Shown: positions 25,360-33,416 of the stretch, piece after piece
Numbering within the stretch: the stretch's first letter is position 1
Layout of the letters: every line of letters starts with the position of its first letter
Source: Pyrobaculum ferrireducens
Lineage (GTDB): Archaea; Thermoproteota; Thermoprotei; Thermoproteales; Thermoproteaceae
NCBI RefSeq assembly: GCF_000234805.1
Contig: NC_016645.1
Coordinates: 310,001 to 374,000, forward strand
Direction: 5' to 3'
Length of the DNA: 64,000 nt
Position numbers and translations under genes: made by a program
The notes under the pieces: generated by a model
Databases searched by the model: none
The model's input: only the letters and a program-made list of their open reading frames with translations
Told to the model about the DNA's origin: nothing

Positions 25360-25791
25360 ATGGCGAGCACACTGGCGGAGGCCAGCAAGCGATTCGTTGC
25401 GGAGCTCAACAACGTATTAGGCAGAGAGGTGCAGGTAGTTCTTTCAAACGGCGAGGTTTACAGAGGCGTGCTACACGCCGTGGACAACCAGCTGAACATC
25501 GTCCTCGCAAACGCCGTGAATAAATCCGGCGAGAAGTTCACTAGAGTCTTCATAATGTATAGATACATCGTCCACATAGACAGCATGGAGAGGCGCATAG
25601 ACATGAGAGAATTCGCCAAACACGCGGAGAAGATATTCCCAGGCATGGTGAAGTACGTAGAGGAGACCAACACAGTCTTAATAGGCGACAAGGTCCGGGT
25701 TAGCGAAATCGGCGTAGAGGGCGTAGGGCCTGTGGCGGAGCGGGCAAAGAGGCTATTCGAAGAGTTTCTAAAATCCCAGGGATTTACCTAG
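25360..25791 (+). CDS. Sm-like RNA-binding protein with C-terminal extension (SmAP3-type)
   Basis: 143 aa from ATG 25360. The N-terminal 75 residues are an Sm/LSm domain: Sm1 GREVQVVLSNGEVYRGVLHA with DNQLNIVL, and a degenerate Sm2 (RYIVHID). An additional C-terminal domain of about 65 residues follows, as in SmAP3 of Pyrobaculum aerophilum. It forms ring-shaped oligomers that bind RNA. The start follows a TATA box (AATTTTAATA, 25331-25340) by 25 nt; the longer frame from 25342 would start at the TATA box itself. Confidence 0.85.
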   Translation: MASTLAEASKRFVAELNNVLGREVQVVLSNGEVYRGVLHAVDNQLNIVLANAVNKSGEKFTRVFIMYRYIVHIDSMERRIDMREFAKHAEKIFPGMVKYVEETNTVLIGDKVRVSEIGVEGVGPVAERAKRLFEEFLKSQGFT

Positions 25792-28535
25792 TCCCAGAAG
25801 GCCCTGGTCGCCGCGAACTGTTTTTCCGCATCTATTATAGCCACCCAGAGATCGGCGCCCTCGAGAAACTTGTTTAATATCTTCACCGCGGTTTTAGGCC
25901 CAACCCCGTGGGCTAGTTGCACCAACACGCCCAGCTTGCCGTGTTCCAAGACGAGGGATGCGCTTAGCTGCAGGTTCTCCAAAACCCTCCTCTCGTCGGG
26001 GCCCAGCCTCTGCCTAATTTTAAACTTGTTAACCACAAGCCTCGCCTTTTCCAAATCAATGTTTTTAACAACCGCCAGCGCCCTCACGCCACAGCGCTGG
26101 CACTGTACATCCTCCGGAAGCATAGACGCCCTAGAGGCGTAGACCCAGCCACAGTTTAGACACAGCAACGTGACGTATTTATTCAAAATCCTCCTCCTCG
26201 CCAAGTCGGCCAGGGACTCCCTCGACAGGCCCCTAAAGGAAAAGTCGAGGCGCAACGCCTCCTCCAAGATGGGCTTCTCCAACGCCGTAGGCCTCGCCAG
26301 CCTCTTCACCACTAGGGGCACCTCCCCACTGGACACTCTCCCGAGCAGTTCCGTAAGCGCCTTGACATCCAGCCTCTCTACAAACAACTCGTTTAGAGCC
26401 TCCACCCCCGGGAGATCGTCGGCGTACACCTCTGGAAGCCTAGCTGGCACGTCCTCGGCGTCTTTCGACACTAGGCCAACCCGCCTAGCCACCTGTAGAA
26501 ATCTATATCTAGACATCTTCGAGCTCCTCACCGCGTTTCTAATTGTTGTGTATACGAAAGACTGCGGTTTTTTAAACACCTCCTCCAAAGCCTGCACCGG
26601 TACGAACTCCCTGAAGATTAGGAGCACTCTATACGCATCGGATCTATACCCCACAGGCCCCACGTAGCCAGAAAGCGCATGAGAGAGATACGCCCCAAGC
26701 GCTTCGTTGCCCTTGTGCCCAAGACAGCTGTGGACAACCGCATATCTATTCTCAACGACGTGGATGTGGAGCCTCTCCGGCTCTGGAATTAGGTCTGGGG
26801 TGAGCCCCTCTGTGTCTACTGGAAGCTCCTCCTCGCCACTGAGCGATCTGCGGAGAACCTCGGCACGCCGCCTGCAGACCTCCTGAGCCACCTCGTAAGG
26901 CACTGGGATCTGCTCGCCAAGCCACGCCGGGAGGGCCCCGGTGACGTCGTAGTCGGGGTATAGGTACACCACGTCGCCCTCGCGCCTGGCGAAAGTCCAC
27001 ACGCGGCCGGACAAGACAATTTTCGTGCCCGGCTCTATGGAGTATACAAACTCTCTATCCAGCTCCCCAACCACCCTCCCAGTAGTGTCATCCATAGCTC
27101 TGTAGCTCTTCTCGTCTGGGATAGTCGAGACATTTTCAAAATAGTAGCGGATACTACCCCTCCTCGGCCGCATCCCCCTCATCAAGCCGTGCCTCTCGGC
27201 GAAGTCCAGCACCAGTCGGATATCCTCCTCAGTCAAGTTCCTATAGGGATGCGCCCTCTTCACCACCCTCGCCACGTAGCCAACGTCTACCTCCCTCCCC
27301 TCCAGCCTCGCCTCCAGCACAATACCCACAACTTGATGCAACAAGACGTCAAGCGCATTTTCATGGTACTCCACATCTCTCTCAAGAACTCCACCCGACG
27401 CCCACTCTGTAATTACCTCAGACTCGAGGTAGTCCTCCACGTCCGACGCCACTACGACGCCCCTAGACACCAGCCCCAGCCTATGGCCGCTACGGCCCAC
27501 CCTCTGCACAAGCTTAGACATCTGCCTCGGCGAGCCGTACTGCACCACCAAATCCACCTCCCCCACGTCAATCCCCAGCTCCAGGCTGGAGGTGGCCACC
27601 ACAGCCTTCAGCCCGCCCCTCTTCAACCTCTCCTCCACAGCCACCCTGTGCTCTCTGGAGAGCGACGAGTGGTGCACGTCCACCACGTCGCCCATGACGA
27701 ACTTAAGACGAGAGGCGAGAAACTCGGCCCCATCCCTAGTATTAGTAAAAACCAAGACAGAGCCCCTCGCGGATTTGACGTACTCAGCCACCTTCTTAAC
27801 ACGCGCCACCGCCTCAGGCGTCGCGTCAAACTTCTCAGCCTCTATATAATCCTCGTCGACAGGCGTCGGCAGAACCACCTCAATCTCAAATCTCTTCTCC
27901 CCCGAAACGTCGACAACCTCCACCTTCCTGTACCCACCCAGGAAGGCCGCCACCAGCCCCGGCGAGCCCACAGTCGCCGAGAGGCCAACCCGCTGAAACT
28001 CCCCCGCGAGCTCCGCCAGCCGCTCTAGCCCAACAGCCAGCTGGACCCCCCTCTTACTATTCACAAGCTCGTGAACCTCGTCAACTACGACAAACCTCAC
28101 ATTTCTCAAACTCTGCCTAAACCGCTTATGCAGAAGCAGAATTTGCAACGTCTCCGGCGTCGTGATGAGGACGTCAGGCGGCCTCGACGCCAACAGCCTC
28201 CTCTCGCCCTCAGGCGTGTCCCCATGCCTCACGCCTATAGACAGCCCCACCCTCTCGGAGAGGGCAACAAGGCGGCGAAGCAGATCGCGGTTCAGCGACC
28301 TCAGCGGCGTGATGTATAGACACCTAACCCCGGGCCCAGGCCCCGCCTCAAGAAGCCTAGAAAAAATCGGGAACAGCGCCGCCTCGGTCTTGCCGAACCC
28401 CGTCGGCGCGATGAGGAGGACGTGCGCCCCGCTCAAAATTCTGGGGATGCCAGCCGCCTGCGCCGGTGTGGGCTCTGTGTAGCCCAGCTCCCTTATCGCA
28501 TCTCGTAGCTCTGGATGTAGGAGGTGGAAAACCAC
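25788..28535 (-). CDS. lhr: Lhr-type superfamily 2 DNA/RNA helicase
   Basis: 915 aa. Q-motif region (YTEPTPAQAAGIPRIL), Walker A APTGFGKTEAA, the DEVH box VVVDEVHELV and motif VI QRVGRSGHRLG define an Lhr-like SF2 ATPase. A large C-terminal half includes a four-Cys zinc motif (CLNCGW...CQRCG). Lhr proteins unwind DNA or RNA:DNA hybrids in repair. GTG 28535 is chosen because a TATA box (TTTATATCC on minus, 28551-28560) lies about 22 nt upstream; a longer frame from 28580 would overlap the fumarase gene. Its stop overlaps SmAP3 by 4 nt tail to tail. Confidence 0.9.
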   Translation of the reverse strand: MVFHLLHPELRDAIRELGYTEPTPAQAAGIPRILSGAHVLLIAPTGFGKTEAALFPIFSRLLEAGPGPGVRCLYITPLRSLNRDLLRRLVALSERVGLSIGVRHGDTPEGERRLLASRPPDVLITTPETLQILLLHKRFRQSLRNVRFVVVDEVHELVNSKRGVQLAVGLERLAELAGEFQRVGLSATVGSPGLVAAFLGGYRKVEVVDVSGEKRFEIEVVLPTPVDEDYIEAEKFDATPEAVARVKKVAEYVKSARGSVLVFTNTRDGAEFLASRLKFVMGDVVDVHHSSLSREHRVAVEERLKRGGLKAVVATSSLELGIDVGEVDLVVQYGSPRQMSKLVQRVGRSGHRLGLVSRGVVVASDVEDYLESEVITEWASGGVLERDVEYHENALDVLLHQVVGIVLEARLEGREVDVGYVARVVKRAHPYRNLTEEDIRLVLDFAERHGLMRGMRPRRGSIRYYFENVSTIPDEKSYRAMDDTTGRVVGELDREFVYSIEPGTKIVLSGRVWTFARREGDVVYLYPDYDVTGALPAWLGEQIPVPYEVAQEVCRRRAEVLRRSLSGEEELPVDTEGLTPDLIPEPERLHIHVVENRYAVVHSCLGHKGNEALGAYLSHALSGYVGPVGYRSDAYRVLLIFREFVPVQALEEVFKKPQSFVYTTIRNAVRSSKMSRYRFLQVARRVGLVSKDAEDVPARLPEVYADDLPGVEALNELFVERLDVKALTELLGRVSSGEVPLVVKRLARPTALEKPILEEALRLDFSFRGLSRESLADLARRRILNKYVTLLCLNCGWVYASRASMLPEDVQCQRCGVRALAVVKNIDLEKARLVVNKFKIRQRLGPDERRVLENLQLSASLVLEHGKLGVLVQLAHGVGPKTAVKILNKFLEGADLWVAIIDAEKQFAATRAFWD

Positions 28536-28563
28536 GGAGCGTAAAAAACCTGGATATAAAGTC

Positions 28564-29169
28564 CTAATGAGGCCACTCAATTGCAGAGAGGATTTCTGGT
28601 ATCTTTGCCCTCGCCGCCTCTCTCAACTCGTCGTAGTAGTTTCGACCCGTCGGGTCGATCATCACTGTGAGGGGGCCGAAGTTCTCCACCTCCAGCACCC
28701 ACATGGCCTCCGCGATGCCTAAGTCAAGCCAGTGGACGTCTACCACCCTCTTAATCGCCTTGGCTGCGAGGACCCCGGCGCCGCCCGTGAATATGGCGTA
28801 GGCCGCCACATGCCTCCTCATGGCTTCCGCCGTTTTCTTCCCCATGCCGCCTTTACCCACCACGAGCTTGACGCCGAGCTTCTCTATCACCTCGGCTTCG
28901 AACGCCTCCATACGTGCAGAGGTGGTTGGCCCCATGCTCAGGATTTCCCACGTGCTGTCTCTCTTTCTAGCCACGGGCCCCGCGTGGTAGATAACCCCAC
29001 CCCGCAGATCCACCGGGAGTCTGTTGCCTCTCTCCACGTACTCCAGCATCCGCTTATGCGCCGAGTCTCTTGCACTGATCACCACCCCTGTGACGTACAC
29101 CGTATCTCCAACCCTTAGCTTAGAAACCTCCTCAGCCGTGAGAGGCGTCTTTAGGTAGTACGTAGGCAT
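28564..29169 (-). CDS. Class I fumarate hydratase, beta (C-terminal) subunit
   Basis: 201 aa. Together with the alpha subunit encoded divergently at 29277 it makes the oxygen-sensitive 4Fe-4S fumarase that interconverts fumarate and malate in the citric acid cycle. Diagnostic segments are KLRVGDTVYVTGVVISARD, VIYHAGPVARK, MGPTTSARME, GGMGKKT and FTGGAGVLAA. ATG 29169 (MPTYYLKTPL) is preferred to a longer frame at 29211 because the extension covers the promoter TATA. Similar subunits serve L-tartrate dehydratase, but fumarase is the expected role. Confidence 0.92.
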   Translation of the reverse strand: MPTYYLKTPLTAEEVSKLRVGDTVYVTGVVISARDSAHKRMLEYVERGNRLPVDLRGGVIYHAGPVARKRDSTWEILSMGPTTSARMEAFEAEVIEKLGVKLVVGKGGMGKKTAEAMRRHVAAYAIFTGGAGVLAAKAIKRVVDVHWLDLGIAEAMWVLEVENFGPLTVMIDPTGRNYYDELREAARAKIPEILSAIEWPH

Positions 29170-29276
29170 GTCTCTAAGTGTCTGGCATATTAAAAAAATG
29201 AGTAACGACAATCCACGTAAATAGACTAGATAGGGGGTCCAGGAAAAATATTTTTAACATGAATAGGGAAATTGCC

Positions 29277-30143
29277 ATGCTTGAGCAAATCCTCCTCAAA
29301 GTTGCTAAAGATGCGATTATACGCGCGAGCATAGGCCCAGCCTTTGATATAAACAACGCGCTTAAGAAGGCCCACGAGGCGGAAGAGGGCGAGGCCGCCC
29401 GGATACAGCTAAGCGCCATATTAAAAAACATAGAGCTGTCCACCTCAGAGAAAATTGCGGTCTGTCAAGACACAGGATTCCCAACTTTCTACATAAAGCT
29501 CGGCGACGGCTTCCCCCTCAGAAGCAGGGTGTACGACATACTAACCCAGGCGGTGCGAGAAGTCACCAAAGAGCTTCCCTTGAGGCCTAACACGGTGCAC
29601 CCCTTCAGCGAGAGGAATCCAGGAGACAACACGGGAATAGGCGCACCTTGGTTCGACGTGGAGCTCTTCGACGGCGACTACATAGAGTTCTACTACGTGC
29701 CGAAGGGAGGCGGCACGGAGCTACCGAGCAAAGCCTTTACGCTACCCCCCGGAGTCGCCATGAAGGAGCTACCGCGCCTAGTGCTGGAGGCTGTCGTAGA
29801 CGCGGGGCCTATGCCCTGTCCCCCGGTGATAGTGGGCGTCGGCATAGGGCCCTCCGTCGACATAGCCGCTAAGCTGGCTAAAAAAGCCGCAACCATTAGA
29901 CCCGTCGGCTCGAGGCACCCAGAGCCGGAAATTGCAAAGATGGAGGAGGAGCTTCTGAGGGCGATAAACAAGCTCGGGATGGGGGTACACGGCGTGGGCG
30001 GGAAGGTCACAGCTCTCGACGTACACATCGAATACGTATACCGCCACCCAGCCACGTTCTCCATCGGCATCGTGTTCTCCTGCTGGGCCACGAGACGGGC
30101 CGGGGCCAGGGTGTACCCAGACGGTCGCTACGAGCTAATCTAG
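29277..30143 (+). CDS. Class I fumarate hydratase, alpha (N-terminal) subunit
   Basis: 288 aa, carrying the three cysteine ligands of the catalytic 4Fe-4S cluster in AVCQDTGFP, PMPCPPVIVG and VFSCWATRR. SERNPGDNTGIGAP and GGGTELPSKA are family signatures. It pairs with the divergently encoded beta subunit. The start at 29277 (MLEQILLKVAKD) is favoured over ATG 29259 because the TATA box (AAAAATATTTTTAA, centred near 29250) is 27 nt upstream of it. The 3' end overlaps a small antisense RHH gene by 9 nt. Confidence 0.93.
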   Translation: MLEQILLKVAKDAIIRASIGPAFDINNALKKAHEAEEGEAARIQLSAILKNIELSTSEKIAVCQDTGFPTFYIKLGDGFPLRSRVYDILTQAVREVTKELPLRPNTVHPFSERNPGDNTGIGAPWFDVELFDGDYIEFYYVPKGGGTELPSKAFTLPPGVAMKELPRLVLEAVVDAGPMPCPPVIVGVGIGPSVDIAAKLAKKAATIRPVGSRHPEPEIAKMEEELLRAINKLGMGVHGVGGKVTALDVHIEYVYRHPATFSIGIVFSCWATRRAGARVYPDGRYELI

Positions 30144-30296
30144 GGATCCCTCGTACTTTTCCAACAACTTCTCTACAGCATACCGCACAGCCTCACATCT
30201 ATTTGGAAAAAACCCCCTAGAGACAAGCTTATCAACTTTTTTTACAAGAGACGCGGGAAGTGTGACGGTGGTCAAGACTGCCCTCTCGGCCTCCAT
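30135..30296 (-). CDS. Small ribbon-helix-helix (CopG/Arc-like) DNA-binding protein
   Basis: 53 aa: TTVTLPASLVKKVDKLVSRG then FFPNRCEAVRYAVEKLLEKY. This is one N-terminal beta strand followed by two helices, the exact layout of an RHH repressor that works as a dimer. A TATA (TTTAAAAAG on minus, about 30313-30321) is about 22 nt from ATG 30296. It overlaps the fumarase alpha stop by 9 nt and diverges from the flavin-reductase-like gene, so autoregulation and control of that neighbour are plausible. No toxin partner is adjacent. Confidence 0.78.
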   Translation of the reverse strand: MEAERAVLTTVTLPASLVKKVDKLVSRGFFPNRCEAVRYAVEKLLEKYEGSLD

Positions 30297-30325
30297 GTAT
30301 ATTAACTAGGTCCTCTTTTTAAAGA
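30297..30325. promoter_or_regulatory. Crossed divergent promoter, RHH / flavin-reductase-like
   Basis: 29-bp gap. A rightward TATA (TATATTAAC, 30297-30305) is about 25 nt from GTG 30326 and a leftward one (CTTTTTAAAG, about 30312-30322) is about 22 nt from ATG 30296. Each box is adjacent to the opposite gene. Confidence 0.6.
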
Positions 30326-30748
30326 GTGTGCGAGCGCTCCCCCCTCCCCACCCCCGTCTTGGTGATCGTGGCCTCTGGCCACGGGGCAGTGGTGGGGTGG
30401 CCTCTGGTAATACCCGGCGACCAGCCCCTTATAGGGTTGCCTCTGCATAAGGCTAGGAAGACGCTCCAGGTGGTTAGAGAGGCGCGCGTCTTCTCTATCA
30501 ACTTGGTTCAAGACGCCGAGAGGGCCTACGAGATATTCGGAAAGCCGGGGGAGAATAAGCTGGATAGGTGGGGTAACGCGGCCGAGTGTAAAGTCGTGCC
30601 CTGTCGGAGGCTGGGCGACGCCTCGAGAGTTGTGGAGTGTATATACAGCCACGAGGTTGAGGTAGGCGACCACGTAGTGGTTTTCTGCAGAGCAGTTGCA
30701 ACCTACGGATGCGGCGAATACGCCGTGTGGGACCCCTGTTCAAAATAG
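30326..30748 (+). CDS. Flavin reductase-like (split-barrel FMN-binding) protein
   Basis: 140 aa. LVIVASGHGAVVGWPLVIPG, then HKARKTLQVVREARVFSINLV and AERAYEIFGKPGENKLDRWGN, resemble the flavin reductase/FMN-binding split barrel, in which R-x-F-x-(I/V)-N-x-V leads into the flavin site. Two Cys pairs late in the protein (CKVVPC and C..AVATYGCG) are unusual. Electron partner unknown. The 3' 46 nt overlap the convergent MoaD-like gene. Confidence 0.7.
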   Translation: MCERSPLPTPVLVIVASGHGAVVGWPLVIPGDQPLIGLPLHKARKTLQVVREARVFSINLVQDAERAYEIFGKPGENKLDRWGNAAECKVVPCRRLGDASRVVECIYSHEVEVGDHVVVFCRAVATYGCGEYAVWDPCSK

Positions 30749-31026
30749 CCCCCCGCGGCGGGGGGTATAAACACCACCTCGTCGCCGTCTTTAAGCTCAG
30801 TGTCAAGCCCCCTGAGCCACTCCACAGCCCTGCCGTTAACCAAGATGTTGTACATAGGCCTCAGCTGGTCGCCATTCTGCAACAACTCGGACTTAAGCCT
30901 GGGGAATCTCTCATCTAATATATCGATGAGCTTCCTAACCGTGACGCCGTCGGGGACCTCCACCTCAGTCTTCAACACCCCCGTTAAGTCGAAGAGTGTG
31001 GCGAGGAACTTAACCCGGATTTTCAC
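30703..31026 (-). CDS. MoaD/ThiS-like ubiquitin-fold protein with C-terminal extension
   Basis: 107 aa from GTG 31026 (VKIRVKFLATLFDLTGV). The beta-grasp core ends with LKDGDEVVFIPPAAGG, as in MoaD or archaeal SAMP sulfur carriers, but the protein then continues 14 residues (YFEQGSHTAYSPHP) instead of stopping at Gly-Gly. It would need trimming to be adenylated by MoeB/UbaA, or it has another role. The longer upstream frame from 31152 is rejected because a TATA box (CTTATAAAG, about 31043-31051 on minus) lies about 22 nt from 31026. Confidence 0.82.
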   Translation of the reverse strand: MKIRVKFLATLFDLTGVLKTEVEVPDGVTVRKLIDILDERFPRLKSELLQNGDQLRPMYNILVNGRAVEWLRGLDTELKDGDEVVFIPPAAGGYFEQGSHTAYSPHP

Positions 31027-31055
31027 GTCTACACCGCGTGTCTGCTTTATAAGGC

Positions 31056-31436
31056 TTATCTCTCGAAATAGAAGCAAGGTGACCATAAGCCGGACTCGCA
31101 CACCCTTACCCACGTCGCTCCGATCAGCTCGGCTATGTGCCTCGCCAGACACTCCCCGCTGACCCCCGCCAGGCCGCAGGGCACTACGTATACCTCGTCC
31201 CCGCCGAACTGCGTGGGCTCGGAGCTAGATGCTAAGTATCTGCCGTCCATCCTGGCTAGAATTTCTCTAAACCTCTCCCCGACCTCGGCGGCGTCCGCCA
31301 CCAGTTCGTGATAGCCGTCTCTACAGAAGCCAGCCGTGATGTGGTAGTCGTGACCGTGAACACGCCCCCACGCCGGCGAGAAAGCCGGTCTATGAGCCAC
31401 GGAGATGCTTCCCCTCAACTCGACACATGTACGCAT
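31056..31436 (-). CDS. 6-pyruvoyl-tetrahydropterin synthase / QueD family protein
   Basis: 126 aa. Zinc-binding His residues are seen in VAHRPAF and VHGHDYH, and the late Glu motif VCESGLWSPCFYFE corresponds to the substrate-anchoring ETctagciY region of QueD. The usual catalytic Cys before L/VHGH is replaced (PAWGRVHGH) and the catalytic DHH is MDGRYLA, so the canonical proton-relay residues are missing. It may make a different pterin or deazaguanine product. Located between MoaD-like and glycosylase genes, with no queuosine or archaeosine genes nearby. Confidence 0.8.
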   Translation of the reverse strand: MRTCVELRGSISVAHRPAFSPAWGRVHGHDYHITAGFCRDGYHELVADAAEVGERFREILARMDGRYLASSSEPTQFGGDEVYVVPCGLAGVSGECLARHIAELIGATWVRVCESGLWSPCFYFER

Positions 31437-31476
31437 AGTGGACGCATTGCTTTAATCCCTTTTTATACACACGCCC
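31437..31476. promoter_or_regulatory. Crossed divergent promoter, QueD-like / HhH-GPD protein
   Basis: 40-bp gap. GCTTTAAT (31449-31456) is a rightward TATA about 24 nt from GTG 31477. TATAAAAA read on minus (about 31458-31466) is a leftward TATA about 26 nt from ATG 31436. The order is again crossed. Confidence 0.55.
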
Positions 31477-32370
31477 GTGGCCGCGATAGACGTAGACGCG
31501 GCAGAGGCTGTGGCCAACATTCTGAAGGGGCTGGAGGTGAGGCGTGATAGCTACACAGACCAGAGGTTCTACCCCCCTCCCGGCGACGCAGTCGAGGACC
31601 AAGTAGCGTACTTCGTCTCGATGGTGGCTGTAGACCACCGCACAAGTCTGTGGGAACCCTTCGAGGGGGTGATAGAGGGGGAGTTTTTCCACGGCACCGA
31701 CGCCCTATACCGCCTAGGCAGACTAGCATATGACAAAGGGTTTTTCAAGGCAAGAAGACTAGCCGAGCTAACGCCAGCGGAGGCAGAGCCCCTCTTCACC
31801 TTGGGCGGGAGAAGGCTGTGGGATTTCCACACCAGGGTCCTCCTTCTGAGAGATGTCGGGAGGAAGGCGGCGGCGAGAGGCGGGTTCGAGGCTCTTATCT
31901 CTGTAGACAGCGTAAAGAAGCTTCGGGACGCCCTCTCCAGCTTCAGAGCTTACGAAGATCCGGTGGGTAAGAAAGTCATGCTCCTCGCAAAGTTTCTCGA
32001 GGGTAGGGGCCTGGCGAGCTTCAGAGACTCGGCGGAGGCCGACGTGCCGGTCGACAACCACCTAAGTAGAGTGGCGTATAGGCTTGGGATTGTGGAGATA
32101 GACTTCGGCTTTCTGGAAAGCGGCGTGGAGGTGACGCGGGAGGAGGACATAAGGCTGAGAGAACTGGTAAAGACCGCGTGGAGAATAGTGGCAAAATTCG
32201 CCGATCTGCACCCCTTTGCGCTTGACGACTTCCTCTGGAATTTCGGTAGGAAAATATGCAAAAGAGAGGGGCCGCAGTGCGGGATCTGCCCCTTTAGAGA
32301 GGTCTGCAGGGCTCATAGACTGGGCAGATACCCACCTGAACACCTCCACCTATTGACGTGGTACTATTAG
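31477..32370 (+). CDS. HhH-GPD-type DNA glycosylase-like protein with 4Fe-4S cluster
   Basis: 297 aa. The centre contains VPVDNHLSRVAYRLG, where Asp takes the place of the catalytic Asp of the HhH-GPD loop. The C-terminus has Cys spacing C-x6-C-x2-C-x5-C (CKREGPQCGICPFREVC), the same as the endonuclease III/MutY 4Fe-4S loop. The N-terminal 130 residues are not recognised. It is likely a base-excision repair enzyme, but the damaged base cannot be inferred. GTG start supported by TATA spacing. Confidence 0.78.
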   Translation: MAAIDVDAAEAVANILKGLEVRRDSYTDQRFYPPPGDAVEDQVAYFVSMVAVDHRTSLWEPFEGVIEGEFFHGTDALYRLGRLAYDKGFFKARRLAELTPAEAEPLFTLGGRRLWDFHTRVLLLRDVGRKAAARGGFEALISVDSVKKLRDALSSFRAYEDPVGKKVMLLAKFLEGRGLASFRDSAEADVPVDNHLSRVAYRLGIVEIDFGFLESGVEVTREEDIRLRELVKTAWRIVAKFADLHPFALDDFLWNFGRKICKREGPQCGICPFREVCRAHRLGRYPPEHLHLLTWYY

Positions 32371-32426
32371 CTGTTTAATGGCGGCGTCGGGGGAGGTAGA
32401 TATATACCTGTGCCTCGGGGGTGGCT

Positions 32427-33389
32427 ATGAAGGTTAGATCTGTAACTTTGCACTTGATGTGGAACGACGACTTTTCCTTAGTAGACCAGTTTCTGCAGAG
32501 GGCGGAAGCGGCGTCGCCTCTGACTATACGCGTCTCGGTGTCGCCGCCTCCTCCGCATGAGGCGGAGAGAGTGATAGCCAGTCTGAAGGAGCGCGGCGTT
32601 AAGTACATATCAGTGATTCACCTCTACTACGACGCTGATGAGGTCTACCGCTACGTATCGCAATACAATGTATTCGCCTCCTTAAGTGACGTTGGTGAAT
32701 ACATAAAATTCTTGCAGAAAATATACACCAAAGGCGAGGTACACCTCTCCCGCTACGTCTCCCTAATGCTTGGGGGAGCTGTTTTCAACTCGCCCTACTT
32801 CCCCGCATCCATCACCACGCAGAGGGGAGTCTCGGTGTCGTTGTTGTATCCAAGCGACCTAGAAAGCCTAGACGACGTGGACAGAGTCTTAAAGAGGGGG
32901 GAAGAGATCGGGAGGCAGATCGCCTCTTCGCTCGGCGTCGAGTTTCTCGGCGTCGACGGTTCTCTATCTCCATGGGGCGAGGAGAGCGTAGCCAAGGCGT
33001 TGGAGCGGCTGTTTCAGATAAGACTGGGAGAGCCCGGCTCCCACCATGCAATACGTCGGCTAAACAAAGCTATTGAATCCGCCCGGGCTAGGAAGGTGGG
33101 GTTCAACGAGGTGATGCTACCCCTGGCAGAGGACGAGGAGTTGAAGCGGCTGGTTAGGGCAGGCGCGCTGGGGCTGGACAAATTCGTGAGCTACACATCG
33201 GTGTGCATCCCAGGCCTCGACATGGCCCCGATAAGGGTGAGGGATTGGGGAGCGTTGAAGAAGATGTTGTACGACCTTGCCGCAGTTGCAGAGGCCAAGG
33301 GGAGGCCGGTAGGCGTGCGGATATTCCCCGTCGACGTGGATGAGTACGACGTCGAGGGCTTCGGCGCTACTCCGTCGCTCCGCCTCTAA
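32427..33389 (+). CDS. DUF711 (UPF0210) family protein
   Basis: 320 aa from ATG 32427 (MKVRSVTLHLM). Conserved segments LGVEFLGVDGSLSPWGEESV, VGFNEVMLPLAEDEEL and FVSYTSVCIPGLDMAPI match the DUF711 family, whose fold is related to pyruvate formate-lyase/ribonucleotide reductase barrels. Its activity is unknown; the conserved Cys in SVCIPGLD is notable. A TATA box (TAGATATATAC, about 32396-32406) lies about 26 nt upstream, which excludes the GTG six bases earlier. Followed closely by the ASCH gene. Confidence 0.85.
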   Translation: MKVRSVTLHLMWNDDFSLVDQFLQRAEAASPLTIRVSVSPPPPHEAERVIASLKERGVKYISVIHLYYDADEVYRYVSQYNVFASLSDVGEYIKFLQKIYTKGEVHLSRYVSLMLGGAVFNSPYFPASITTQRGVSVSLLYPSDLESLDDVDRVLKRGEEIGRQIASSLGVEFLGVDGSLSPWGEESVAKALERLFQIRLGEPGSHHAIRRLNKAIESARARKVGFNEVMLPLAEDEELKRLVRAGALGLDKFVSYTSVCIPGLDMAPIRVRDWGALKKMLYDLAAVAEAKGRPVGVRIFPVDVDEYDVEGFGATPSLRL

Positions 33390-33416
33390 GATTTAAATTG
33401 CAGAGTGGGAGGGGTC

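Noticed and set aside
27189-28028. Long open frame antisense to the Lhr helicase
   Set aside because: Composition is His/Arg/Pro-rich and mirrors the codon pattern of the helicase; no motif and no promoter. Shadow of a real gene.
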